Position numbers and translations under genes: made by a program. The notes under the pieces are model-generated. The model had not been told where the DNA came from. It made no database searches and saw only the letters and a list, made by a program, of their open reading frames with translations. 64,000 nt of DNA from Phorcus lineatus. Lineage: Eukaryota > Mollusca > Gastropoda > Trochida > Trochidae. Position 1 is the stretch's first letter, and each line of letters begins with the position of its first letter. Shown here one piece after another: positions 1-13,445 of the stretch. Location: positions 24,686,622-24,750,621 of the forward strand of contig OV121093.1 of the NCBI GenBank assembly GCA_921293015.1, written 5' to 3'.

Positions 1-800
1 ATGTGCGCCCTCATTTGCTGTTCTTAGTTTTCCATTTCTGGTAAGTCAAAGATTATTGTCCTTGTCTAGTGTTTTCATCATTAGTCTCATATTACCTTCC
101 ATTTTCAGTTCCTTTCTGCTTTTAAAGGAGTCAATGTTAACCTTGTCCATACCTTTCATGGTTTTCAGTTTATATTTGGGTTTTGATACATTAATCTTTT
201 GCTCTTCATTTTCAAGTACACATTTAACATGTCCAGGGTTGATTTTGTCTATCACATTTCACAATTTTCACCTCTTTTGAATCAAGGACCTTGTGAATTA
301 AAGCTTGTACATCTTTGGTCAGGTCTTGCTGTGATTCTTTCTCACCTTCAGGCTTCAACCCTTTTTATCACAATCATCTTATTTTCATTTAGGTCCCCTG
401 TTTCTTAACGATTTCTGCGTAAGAGTTTTCAATGATGTCCCTCTTAAATTCTTCCCTGACTTTGCCAACTTCAGATTCAATGATCTGACTTTTTAAAGAC
501 ACTAGCCTTGTTTCTAGATTAATTTTAAGATCACCCATACGTATGTTTACAGATTGAACTGCCCCTCAAAGGTCTGTTGATAGTTCAGAAACAGCATTTA
601 ATATCAAAAGTTCAGTGTTCTGGGTTTTTTTTGTTCAGAAATTCCTTCGGCATGTTTAGAGTTCTCCCTCTTTCCAGTATACACTTCAGTTCCCTCTACT
701 AGCACGGGCGTCACGGCGGTGGCCATTGCCACTTCAACAAAACCTGCCTCACTGTTCATGTTCTTACTCAGTACACCACTATTTATCTCTCTGAAGTGCG
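1..800 (-). pseudogene. Decayed LINE ORF1-like coding sequence
   Basis: On the minus strand the translation runs, with stops and frameshifts, through a start-like MNSEAGFVEVAMATAV segment near 760, a lysine-rich patch, then a charged helical stretch near 540-400 (ETRLVSLKSQIIESEVGKV) and a 69-codon open frame at 46-255. The order short N-terminus, basic patch, long charged coiled coil resembles ORF1 of LINE retrotransposons. No RT is visible nearby, so the assignment rests on composition and order only. It could also be a decayed host coiled-coil exon. Confidence 0.3.
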
Positions 801-1079
801 AGTTTCAGCAAATGTATATTGTATAAGTTCTAAGTGTGTTGTTGTCTAGCAGTTTGTGATTGCAAATGCGCACTTACACACACTTTGAGCAAAACTATTC
901 TTTTCATAAGTGGGACGTTTTTGTCATTTATCATGATTGAAGCAAAAGTACCACAGTCTGTATTATTAAAAAATATACTAACAGCCATCCTGGCCGGGAC
1001 AGATAAAGAGCACTGGATTCTTGAAAATAAACCATTGTTAACACAATAGAGTGATGTCATCACAATGAATTAATAATAG

Positions 1080-1679
1080 TTATTCCACTGAATGAAGATA
1101 AGTGCAGGTCCCGTCCCGTCCTGTTTGTGATAACAGTTATCTCAGTTTATCTGATTCACGGACTGCTCGCTCGTTGTACCAGACCGCCATATTGAATCGC
1201 CACAAGGTAGGTCGCTCACATCCAACACGCGATTTAGTCATATAGTCCTCACTCTCAACCAGCCTTTTAAAATGATAGACAAATAATATCCTTATAAATC
1301 TTTAAATTTGATATTGATCGATTTACCTTCCCGAAATTTAGAAGAAAATGTTTGAATAGAAACTGTTTAACGTAGGGAATGACATTAATGATATATTCAG
1401 ATATCACCCGAATATACTTTTACATATGTAAAACAAACACTATCTAAGTTCACACCATCAGGTTTATCAACAGGAAAAAACGTGGTTGATCTCTATTTGA
1501 TAGTAATATCTACCATGAAGTCATAATCCTTGGAGCGGTTTATTTATTTCAACACCAAAGACCAAAAATCGAACTAACAGTAAATGTATAGGTCACTCAA
1601 ACTATTTTGACTGATAAAGTGTCAACCAAAATTTGAAAGCAGACGAATACAGGCTACACGGCGATCACTGTCAGCCACA
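1080..1679. other. 5' flank of the 14-exon gene
   Basis: Non-coding upstream DNA. It should contain the promoter and 5' UTR of the gene that starts at 1680. A relatively GC-rich patch lies at about 1108-1215. I see no convincing TATA box and cannot place the transcription start. Confidence 0.4.
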
Positions 1680-4600
1680 ATGCCGATGCGGTGGATCAGC
1701 CCTGCCATGGACATCGTGCTATTCACTCTTTTGTTAACACTCTATGCGCCGTGTGCAGCGGATAAGAAGGGATGGGACACGGATGTGTGTGTGCAGCTCC
1801 CCACCAGTCAGAATGGTGAGATAATATGCTGGTTTCACAACTCGTTTCAGATCACTATATCAGCAAAGCTTAACCCTTCTCCTTTGTTTGTTTTCTCTTC
1901 ACGACCAACGTTGGTACAAAATCATTTACACATACATGTATAAAGATAACTGAAGTATACACATTGAACTAAATATTGAAACAACTGCAGTGTTATGAAA
2001 ATTTGATATTTGGATCAATCCACATTAAAGTGTTTGTTTAAACAACCAACAAACTCTTCAGTAATTGCGAATTTTATCATCTTAAAAGAAGTCATTGACA
2101 AAGTTAAGACATTGTTTTACTGAAACAGCAATTTTCGAATGAAAGGTGGATGTAGACAGTGAGCGAATTCACCACATTACCGATGAAACAAAAACAAGAA
2201 GGAAACTCAGTATGTAGCTTAACCCATATGAACACGAATGATTGCCGCAGTATGTCTCATCATGGACTGAACGAAAAGCTAAATTAGGCCATTTGTTCCA
2301 GTCAGGTTTGGTAATGCTGCTAATGCTTTGTCTGAACTGTTCTTGGTATACCTGAAAAGTCTTTATGTGGCTATTTGTGCTACAGAACTTAAGCAAATGT
2401 CAAAAAGATATTTGTGTTGCAATACTTTCTACCATGTGCATATACAATGAGAAGGTAAATTCTTTCAGCAATTTTTTTATTCAGCATTTACATATGTTTC
2501 GAATTCAACAAAAAAGATCATGACTGATATTCTTTTAAACTAATGATCATCTAAACTAAGAAACTTATCGAATGTTTTCTTATATCAGCAAATTATAAAC
2601 AACAGAACCGAATATGAAATTCATCTGCTATTCTTTGGGAGTTACAGAGCGGGAGTTTTCTATTTTCAAGTGCGTTGCCCATTGAATGGTCAGTTTGAAA
2701 TAGGTTAATAGTGTTTATTTTTTAAAAATATATCTAAATTAAGATTGGTTGATAGTGATTTGTAACGGAAACTAAATCACGCAAATGATTGTAAATGGGT
2801 GGGGTAAGTTTTGATAGGAAAGCTGCAATATTGCCATGGTTAAATGAGTATACAAGAAACTGAATTAACTGAAATATCAAAACTGCGGGTTAACGTAGCT
2901 AGCCGGATGTTGATTTTACTTACAGAAAGATCCCTTCCCTGACTATAAAGCCATTTATACATTATCAAGCGTATCGATACTCGTTCAGATCTGACACACA
3001 AGCGGCCGTACCTGCCTAAACAGTTCAGTGTGCGCGTGGAGGCCAACATCGTGGACAAGAACTACACGACGGACATCAAAGAGTGGTATGACGAGACGGA
3101 CAACAGAGGCTCCCTGGAGCAGTACGACAGCGGGGTCAAGGTGTACGGCTTCTACGACTACAACATCAACCAACTCGTCGTTGTTACACCCTTAGAAGGT
3201 GAGTCTTTGTAGAGTTGTCGCAACATTTGAACTTACCTTCTGACTTCACCTTTCATAATACTTATTTATCAAATTACTATCGAAATAAGCACTGCATTGA
3301 GTTAAAGTAATTAATTTGAAAACACGCTCGATATTCTCTTCTAGATTCAAATTTCGGATGTCAAGTGACGGACCTGTCGAAAGACCCAAACCGGTTTATT
3401 TTCGGCTCAAAGACGTCTCCGAACGGGACAGACCGAATGTATACGGCGGCAGGTGCGCTGCGGTTCGGCGGCTCCCAGCCCGAGAAGTACCTGGGGGTGC
3501 AGACAGTGCGCGGTATCCAGTGTGACGAGTGGAGCTCCTGTTTATACTGGCAAGATATGGATGCTACCATGACGGTGCACTGGTACTTTTCACGTAAGTT
3601 GTCCGCACACCAAGAACACCCAGATACACTGGAATAGATTAACACCCAGCCTTACCTAACAACATTTTAAAAACTTGCATGATTTGGCAATGCCCTCTTG
3701 TAGGAAAAAGTTTAGCAAACCCTGGTGTTTCTTGTTAGTTCCTTCACTCCACCTGTTTTATAAAGCGAACAGATAGCTTGAAACATACAAGTACACATGT
3801 TTTCTCCACTATGAAAGATTTTTCAAAATGATATGTAGCAAAAGGGTACAAGCTTTTCCCAAGCTCTAAAGCAATCCGCAAGGTATAACACGCGGAATTC
3901 TTAATCAGGTGATTGTATTAGCCTTGTTGCAGTAAGACATCATTCTTTGCCAGCCCTACTACGCCTCAACCTAATAGCCTTTCTCAAAGTTTCCTGGATT
4001 TTATTACTTATCGCAAATGGGGGGACTTAAGATTTTTGGAGTAAAAATGCAGCAGGACATTTATTTACAAACGCCATCAGCCATGGTGCTTGTTAAGGTG
4101 GTAATGTTCTTGTTGCAACTGCAACAGCAACACATTTGAGAGTTAAGCGGCCTGCTAGTCCGGTTTCACCGCTCTGCCCCAGGTACCGACTGGATGACGT
4201 CCCATGAGCTCCCCCAGGTTCCCGTGCGATGTGTGGTGAAGGGAAGGATCTGGAATAATGGGGTGTCGGCCAACTTCAGCCACATCTACGAGTTCTCCGA
4301 ATACCGCGACGGTCTGGACGGAGAAACCAAGAGATTCGAGGTGACTTCTTACCAATACATAATACCATCGGGTAACGCTCGCTTTCCACTGTTGCCAATT
4401 TCATATACAAACTTATATATATATTTTTGGGAAATGTTTACATTGAGCCTAGATTGTATTATTTACTCTTTTCCTTTTATTTCATGATTATATTGTGTCA
4501 TCGTTAGATAAAATCAATATTGGGAGACGAATATGGGTTAATTATATCAACACTTTAACCCTTTATGATTATACTACTAGTATGTTAATTCTTTTATTTG

Positions 4601-7600
4601 TTCTCAGACACCAGAAGGCGCGTACTGCCAGGGCATGAAAACTCGCCTCAAACCTCCCGCACTTCCCAAGTCCTTTTCCTTCGGGGCAGAGGTTCAGACA
4701 CCGGAGACGAAGTCCTTATTCTATGTGAAGGTAAAGTAGAACCCCAGTTAAACAGCGCATTTGTCTGTGATACGCGCATTTGTCTGTGATACGCGTAATG
4801 AAATTGAAAAACCGCTAGGAATAGATGTCTTTGTATCAAAGTCACCCCCAAAAATTCTTATAAGCTACCGAAAAAAAAAGAATGCGGAACTTTCAGACCT
4901 CATTTTGTAAGGATTTGCTGATCCAAGACCCCGATCTTGTAGCCTATCCAGAAACCAGAGTTCCTCAGGGTTTTATTTACTCTCTACGAAAATGACTTTG
5001 TTAGTAATAACCTCAACAATCTAAAAGTGACGTTATCTGCCGATAGTGGGACTCATTCAAGAAAATGGAATACTTTCAATGATAATATAAACAATTTTGA
5101 GATAGTGAGAGCAATTGCTAAAGTGAATGTCAAATATAAAAAGGACTTTTCATCAAATTCAGGAACAACCAAAGCATTGAAAGTCCTGTCTGAATAAATA
5201 GTTACAATAGTGACAAAGTGGATGATTACAAGCACCTCGGCATACTTAAACATAGTAAATTGAATTGGAATGCAAAGTTAACATTTCAAGCGGACGTCAC
5301 ACCTAAACACCATAACAGTTGGTTACTGTTGAATGATTCCTTGTCACTAGACTTGTGAATTTATGTGCGTAAGGTTGTACTTAGATGTGTATTACATCCT
5401 TCCGAATTCTCAAAATTATATGTACCTCATATTGAAATAGATACCTACGCATCATTGTATCTAATTAAATATTATTAGGTTTAAAAGCTTTAACCATGTT
5501 CCCTTACATGACATAACTCGACCAAACCCCAATGACTGCTTAATTTACGTTTTGTAGCGTTTCCCAAACTTTTATGGGCTTGCCTTCCAAGCATTGCAAC
5601 TGATCCCGATAGTCTACTGATTAATTTTACGATAATTGCAACTTTCGCCGATAAAAACGATGCAGAAAACACGAATTTTACCGGATTAGCAGCATTGTTC
5701 AAACTAGCCATTGAAGGAAACTGGCAGAACTGGCGGGGAAAGTTCCCTTTGAAATGGACTGGGAATAATCTGTTATTGCCAAGTTCACTGGAGAAGCATT
5801 GATTTTTAAAGAAACATCAGGTATTCTACTCAGCTATAAGTGCCTCATCTGTATATTGGCCTTAAGAATTAAATGTTATTCAATCATAAATTGCCTGAAT
5901 CGTGGTTTTGAAGGATGAAATGATTTCAACGTGTTTATTTGTGTATTCAGTCGAACCTCGTTTATCCGAACGATTTGGTTACAGGTGAAAATCGACCGGA
6001 TAGCGAGTCGTCCGGTTATCTGAATCTATAGATTCCAGTATTATTTCTCTGGTCTCACATGTAATAGGTCAATAAATCAACGTCGACAATTCAAGCTTAT
6101 GTGGTTGACTATCACTGTCAGAAAATGTACACTTTTATATTTGTAAATGTACATAAAATGACATCAAGTACACTTACAGAAAATCAGTAATCGTAATCTG
6201 CTTCTGTTTTAAGTTAGGTAGTTATTGCAATAGATCCATCCTTAATTTAACAGATTGTTCACACAGTGACGTTTGCGTAGTCACATCTTTTATGAAAGTA
6301 ACAAGTGACAAGTGACGAACGAGATAAAGTCTCTGTTCAGAGTCTAAGAAAATGAACAATACAATCTGTATGTACATCTAAAGCATGATTGTGCATTCCT
6401 GTTTAAAGTGTATGATAAAGCCTGTTTGTACCTATGATTGTGCATTCCGGTTTAAAGTGTATGAAAAAGCCTGTATGTACATCTAAAGCATGATTGTGCA
6501 TTCCTGTTTAAAGTGTATGATAAAGCCTGTATGTACCTATGATTGTGCATTCCGGTTTAAAGTGTATGAAAAAGCCTGTATGTACCTATGGTTTTAATTA
6601 TACAATATAGCTCGTATATACCTGCTGGGTTTTTTATCGATGATAAAGTACATTGTATGTGCGTATCCTGATCGGTCTGTTTAGATTGTACGGTAATCCT
6701 GTTTGACCTGCTGGTTTGAACGATATAAAATAGCCTGTATATACCTGCTGGTTAGGATTGTATTAAAAACACTTATGTTCCTGCTACTTTAGATTTATGA
6801 TAAAACCTTATGTGCCTGCTACTAAAGATTGTATGATACAGCCTTGTGTGCCTTCTATTTTTTTTATTGTATGATAAAGCCTAGTGCGTAACGGCTGGTT
6901 TAAATATATATAATAAAGCCTTATGTAAATGCTGGAATAGATTGTATGATTAAGGCTCATGTAGCTGCTTGTTTAGATTGTATGATATAGCCTGTGGGTA
7001 ACTGCTTGTTTGGGGTGTATTAAAAGCCGTATGTAAATGCTGGTTTAGATTAAAGCATGTAATTGCCTGCTTGTTTAGATTGTATGATATAGCCTTATAT
7101 ATCTGTTGGTTTAGACTGTATGGTAAAGCCTTAAGTATCTGCTGGTTTAGACTGTATGATATATCCTTATGTATTTTCTGGTTTAGACTATATGATATAG
7201 CCTAAAGTAACTGCTGGTTTAGATTGTTTGATGAAGCCTGACATTTGCCTGTTGGTTTAGATCATTCGGTATATCATAATGTGCCTGCTGGTTTTGGCAG
7301 GAGTCGTACGACCAAGGAACGAAGCTGGTGCGCATGGACTACCAGCCTAACGGTTTCGGGCAGGTGGAGCAGGTCCAGATTCACGACTTCAACACAGGTA
7401 GTGTGCCAATGTGATAATATTTGTTGTACAACTTTCAAATTACAAAGTTCAACCGACTTTGTCTGGCCTCCTAGGAGAACACATCTTGACAACTGCACTT
7501 CATGTCAAAACAACATCAAGTTAACCTTGACTTGCAGAAAATATTCTTTCAATTAAAAAAAGGTAATGCTTTAGGAAAAAGTCAATATCCATCGTCAAGT

Positions 7601-10600
7601 CAATCAATTCACATTTCAGTCTCTTTAAAATCTACCCTCTTCCCTCGAATCAAAGTATCAATGTCATGTCGGGAGGCAAACTGAGAGACACTTCAGAACG
7701 ATCTTCAGCACAGATATTGGTGTCAGAAGGTACACCTGTGGACCATACTTTATAGGATTGCTATAATCGTTCATTTTAAACTCCATGATGTGATTGGTAC
7801 ACTTATGAATAGGTTTTTTACTGAACTAGTAACAGAACTTGCGCTGATAAAGGTGAGGGAAAAAGGAAACAAGTTCGTATGACGGTACTATTTCAATAAA
7901 CAATAGTGTTATTAGTGTTTTTTAAAATTATTCCACTTAGTTTGTGGATCATTCGTAGCCCAAACGGATGATTTCACTACAGGCAAACCTTCTGTGTTGG
8001 TAGACCTTATTGAAGAATGGGGAAACTTAACTTTTGGGCAATAATTAAAGGCCCACCCATGCCTCTGCGTTCCAGGTCTTGCATATAACATCAACCCCAA
8101 GTCTAACAACTGCTCCGTTACGCTCATCCAGTCATCAGGCTTCGACTCCGATACTCAGGGCTTGTATGCTAAAATGAGGAGCAGCGCTGAGTTTTTCTTC
8201 ACAAATTCAACCTCGCTCATAGACTATGAAGGAATGGTGAGTGGTCTTTACTACCTTAAAATGTTTCATGGACTATGAAGGAATGGTGAACAGTGTTTAC
8301 TAAATTTATCTCATTCATAAACTAGAATGAATAGTGAGCGGTCTTTACTCAATTTACCTCATTCATAAACTAGAATGAATGGTGAACAATGTTTACTAAC
8401 TTTACCTCATTAATAAACGAGAATAAATGGTGAACAATGTTTACTAACTTAATCTATTTCATAAACTAAAAAAATGGTGAGCAGTCTGACATATCATCAT
8501 TCATTTCCTAGAGAAAATGATGAACAAATTACATCTTAGACACCCAAGTAATGATTCTGATGGAAAATATTACTTAGAGATCCTATCAAAATTAAGTCAT
8601 GTATATTAAATAATTTTTAGCTTTCTTTTCATGAATCTATATAAACTTTATATATAAAACATTATATTCTGGACAGAATAAATCCGGGATCATGAAATGT
8701 TTGACGACGCCGAATTTGTTTATCGACACGAGGTGACAAACTTCTAAAAGATAAGAAGAACACAATTCTTTAACCAAGAGACGGCCGTGAACATTATTGA
8801 CAGCCGGTCAAGAGACTGATTAACGAGTACAATAACGCATTAGAAACAAACAAAAGACACATTGATATTGGGTATGGCCACCACCATGCCCTAATAACTG
8901 ATTGGCATCCACGACGTTTTGTTGTGGGATATTGCGAGTGCATTTTCAAGGTCATCAAGAGTCTTTGGCTGGTAAGGAAGCTGTTAAAGCCGGTGATGTA
9001 GCTGGTTCCACACGTGCGCAATGGGATTAAGGTCAGGAGACAGGGCAGGCATCTCCATACGTTGAGCTGTCTCCCATTCAAGATTGCCATTCACCATTCT
9101 GGCAAGGTGTGGACGATTATTATCATCCATTGTAATTCTTGACTAACAGCTCCTAAATAACCTGACAATTGGACAAAGAATCTTATCACGAAAGCCGATA
9201 GCATTACGTGCTAGATGTCGTATTGCTGCCATCTCCGTACGGCCAGCAAGAGAAATCCCACCCCAAATCATGACCGATCTACCACCTGACCGATCTGGCA
9301 GTAACGTGGTCTGGTCTTTCTCTTGTACAACCGTCCAGACAGAACCTGGACCCATTTGTGAAAAGAACTTGCTCCAAACGACGCTTATTCCAGTTCACGT
9401 TGTTGACGTGCCATGTCCAGTCGGATTTGTCGATGACGTGGGAGGAGTCTTTGCCTGACGGTTGGTCTTTGAGCCCACAGATTGGCTTGATGGAATCTGT
9501 TTCTTACATTCTGGGGTATAATGTGTGTTTAGTGGCAGTATTGAACTCTCTGCTGGAGCAGGTGAAAAGCGTCTTAATGATATATCGGTCCTGACGTTGT
9601 GTTGTGGAACGTGGTCTTCCATATTTTGACCTTTCATTTTCTTGGAACCTTGTCTACAGGCTGCAGATGACACTCTGATACACACTTAACGCTGCAGCAT
9701 CTCGTCGCGTTCTTCCTAACTGCCTGGTTTCGCTCATGAGCCTGAAGATGGCGTTTTCATTATTGTTTGAAACGAAGGTTAATCATTCGCTTCTCTTTAC
9801 AGTGTCATACAGTTGTTCAACAGTGAAACGCATCAACTCATCTGGAGCAGTGAAATGGACCATGTGTTGTTCATGTTCTCGTGCACGTGCCAATCGTGAA
9901 AAGGCATGTTACATGCAGTACCTACTCCACTTGTTGCATTTGTGCAACGTACATCACATAACATTTTGTTCTGCGAACTGATTTCATGATGTTTCTGCGG
10001 ACTGATAGACACCTAACGGGTAGTACTCCCTGGCTGCAATCAACTCTGTGAGGGAAAATGAGGCCCCTCCTACACTCCTCACCAATCTGTGTGCCCCCTC
10101 CCTCCCCCTCACCTGCCAGGCTCCTAGGGACGCCACCCGTCAGATTGCTTCACTGCTGCCTCTAGCAATTGTTGAAAGGGTCATCGGACTGAACGATATC
10201 AATCGACGTTAAATAGTTTGTTTGCTTTAACAAATTCAGGGCAATGTGTGAGCTTCGTGGTTAAAAACCCGCTAATCGGGTGATACAGGATATGATATAG
10301 CCAACTCCAAAACACAACTGCTGATATCACAATGAACTATATTATTGTTATATGATACAATGAATTATGAAGCTGGATAGTATAATGCTTGGATGAGTAC
10401 TTCTTCTTTAAAAAGTACACCATTGCAACGGAAGATGATCATAGTAAGAATGTCGTTACAGGTGGTGAAACAGGTACATCCACCCGTACGAAAGAGTGCT
10501 ATCTGAGTAGGCGCTAACTGTCACTAAAAAGTGTACAAACTATCAAAATATGTTTAGGGTTTTTTTTTACAAAGGTTATCATTTGATTTAATTTTCTTAT

Positions 10601-13381
10601 AATGTTTTGTTAAAAGTATCAAGTAATAATAAAATATTAAGGAATTTTTCAAGCATTTTTGGTTTATCACGAGGGTTAAACACAAGAACCTGCATGTAAT
10701 CATGGGACGTTCTTAAACTGAGCATCGTGTGAATATCAAAATGGTCATGAAGAAGAGGTGAATGCGACCGAATAACTTAAACGTATGACCAATGTGTATG
10801 GGAGAGAAGCCCCTAAATATTCTACTGTTGCAAAATGGTCAGCTGAGTTTAAGCAGGAACGATGAACCAAGGTCAGAAAGGCCTGTTGAAGCCATTACAG
10901 ATGATATGTTTTCACGGGTCAAGGGCTTAATCATGTCTAATCGTAGAATTAAGGTGGACAAGATACTTTCAGAGTTTTGTATTCACATGAAGGTGTTTCA
11001 CTATAATTCATGAGCACTTGCACACGTCCAAGGAAAGATAAGGAAAGATAAGTGCCACGAAACTTAAATGCACAGGATCGACACCAGAGAGTTGAATCTA
11101 GTCGTGAGCTCTTGGAAATGTACAATGCCGATCCCGATAACTTTCATGCCTTTCATGTTGACTGCTGGAGTTATGCATCTTCCGGACAAAGTTCCAGTGC
11201 ACAAGAGTCGTACGACAAAGGCCGCAATTCAACAATAAGTATTTGAACAACTTAACCATCCCCAATACAGTCCCTAACTGGCCTTAAGCGACTTCTATCT
11301 GTTTCGCAATTTGAAATCACACTTGCATGGTACAAGATTTGGCGATGGTGATGAACTCAAAGCTGGTACTGAGGCGTGGCCAGTACGCCAGTCAGAAGAC
11401 TTCTACCCAAGGGGCATAAACAGTCTCAAAGACATATCTGCAAAGTGCTTCGAGGTCCAGGGATAGTATATTGAAAAATAAAATCATTATCACAACCATT
11501 GGCTTCTGTTTTATATCCGCTTCTATGAAATTATTAACCTCCCCTCATATTAATGTTAAATATTTATGTAGAAAAGAACCTTCGATTTGTGAAAATAAAG
11601 AACTACATTTGCAAGCAAGATCCATTCATCTTTTTTCGCAGACCTCGCATTGTCAATTGTGAATAACTAGCCGTAACAGTCGATACTTCGCGATCAGATG
11701 ACACCCTTGATTAAGTTTGGCATATTTGGCTCCAAGAACTCGCGGAGTGGCTCTTTAATATATGCTTGTTATGAACCTACTGCAAATATTCAACCGTAGT
11801 CATAATAACAAAACCGGAACACTTCATACTTTCGTTTCGTTTCGTTTCGGTCGGGCGGCCGGGCACATGGGACTTTTCAACGCTGTCACTAAATCAACAC
11901 TATGTATCCACAGAGGACAGTGCGTGGCATCGAATGTGATGTGTGGATCGCAAACAAGAACGACTGGCCAGAAGGCAACCCCGCCAACACGACATGGGAG
12001 TGGTACTTCGCAAAGGTGAGATTCAAATCCTTCTTTCGGTATTATTACAACCAAGAACTAAACTAGGAGAGCGTGGAGTGTTTCATTAGTTGTACATCAC
12101 TACTGGTGAATCCAAATTATCAAATTTTGGATTTTATGGACATGGAATCTTGAAAAAAGCAATACCTTAGGATTACCTGCCCAGATTTGAAAATGGAGGT
12201 ACATGTTTATGCTTGAAGTAATAATCCAGTAAATGTTTTTAAAAAATCTAATAACGTTTAGCACGTTTGAAAAACTCAAATCACTCCTAAAATTCTTTGT
12301 CCCAAAGCAAGAGTGGCAGTCTAACGCTGGATACTCTTTCGAGTCACAGATGCCAGTGGGGATAATCATAAGTATGCACACGGAACCGGTGAGTTCGTTT
12401 TTGTCCTGTTCACTAGTTGAACATACCGTTATGTTACCGTCATGACTACAGTGATTAATTGAACAGATATATTTATCGACTAATACAATTGTCAATTCAA
12501 ACTGATTTCTAACCTTTAGTATCTGATTTTGAGGTTTTAAAAACAGTTAAGGGATTCATTGCATCGGGTTATATCAGTTTTTTTTATACTTCTTACAATA
12601 AATTAGGCAACAAGGATATTTTTTTCACCAAAAAGGTTATTAACATCCTACACAATAAACCCAAAACATGCAAATAATACAACATTCAGGTGTTCAAAAC
12701 TTTCAATGTTGCTTCATTGTTTTCTGAGGAGTATATTAACTATTTCAAAGTACCATTTGTGGCCGTTCTGAATACATTGCAGCCCTTCCACTACCACTAC
12801 AGCATCTACGACTACGATGAGTCAGCTCCATACATCTGGAACTACGACATCAGCATGTGCTACTCCTCCGGTCACAAACACTTCTTCAAGATGCTCCTTA
12901 AAGGTATGTCACTTAACTGAAACCAGTGAGCTTGAGGACAGCTGTATGTCACCAATCTGATTCATATGAAATGATTGATTCGCTACCTAGTCTTACACCT
13001 GGTCGTCACATGTCACTCATCTACGATCTAAAGACATCTCGTAGAGATCCGTGTTCACAGAAAGTTATCATATTACCTGTCACCATCGTGCTTTTTCACA
13101 AAGTAACTTAAAAGTTAGTTTAATTTAAAAAATAGTTCACCGTAACTGAAATAGCCCGAATTGAAGTTTTCCGAATGTTTGCTATATAGTTGCGGGGCAA
13201 CCCTCATTAAGTAACAGTGACGCTGTGACCATGGCTAACATGACACAGTATGTACCGTGGAACAATATGATATGATTTTTCGTATAATGGCCAGCCTTAC
13301 AAAATGATTGGCTCACTAATTCCCGTGTTATTTCATGTTCAAAGTTAGTCCCTTACGAATAGAATTGTCCATCAAAGTATA

Positions 13382-13445
<64 letters not shown>

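Noticed and set aside
2589..2720. Open plus-strand stretch (TEYEIHLLFFGSYRAGVFYF) as exon 2 of the LolA-like gene
   Set aside because: Neither nearby AG acceptor gives the phase required by exon 1. The exon at 2989 fits phase and continues into conserved sequence.
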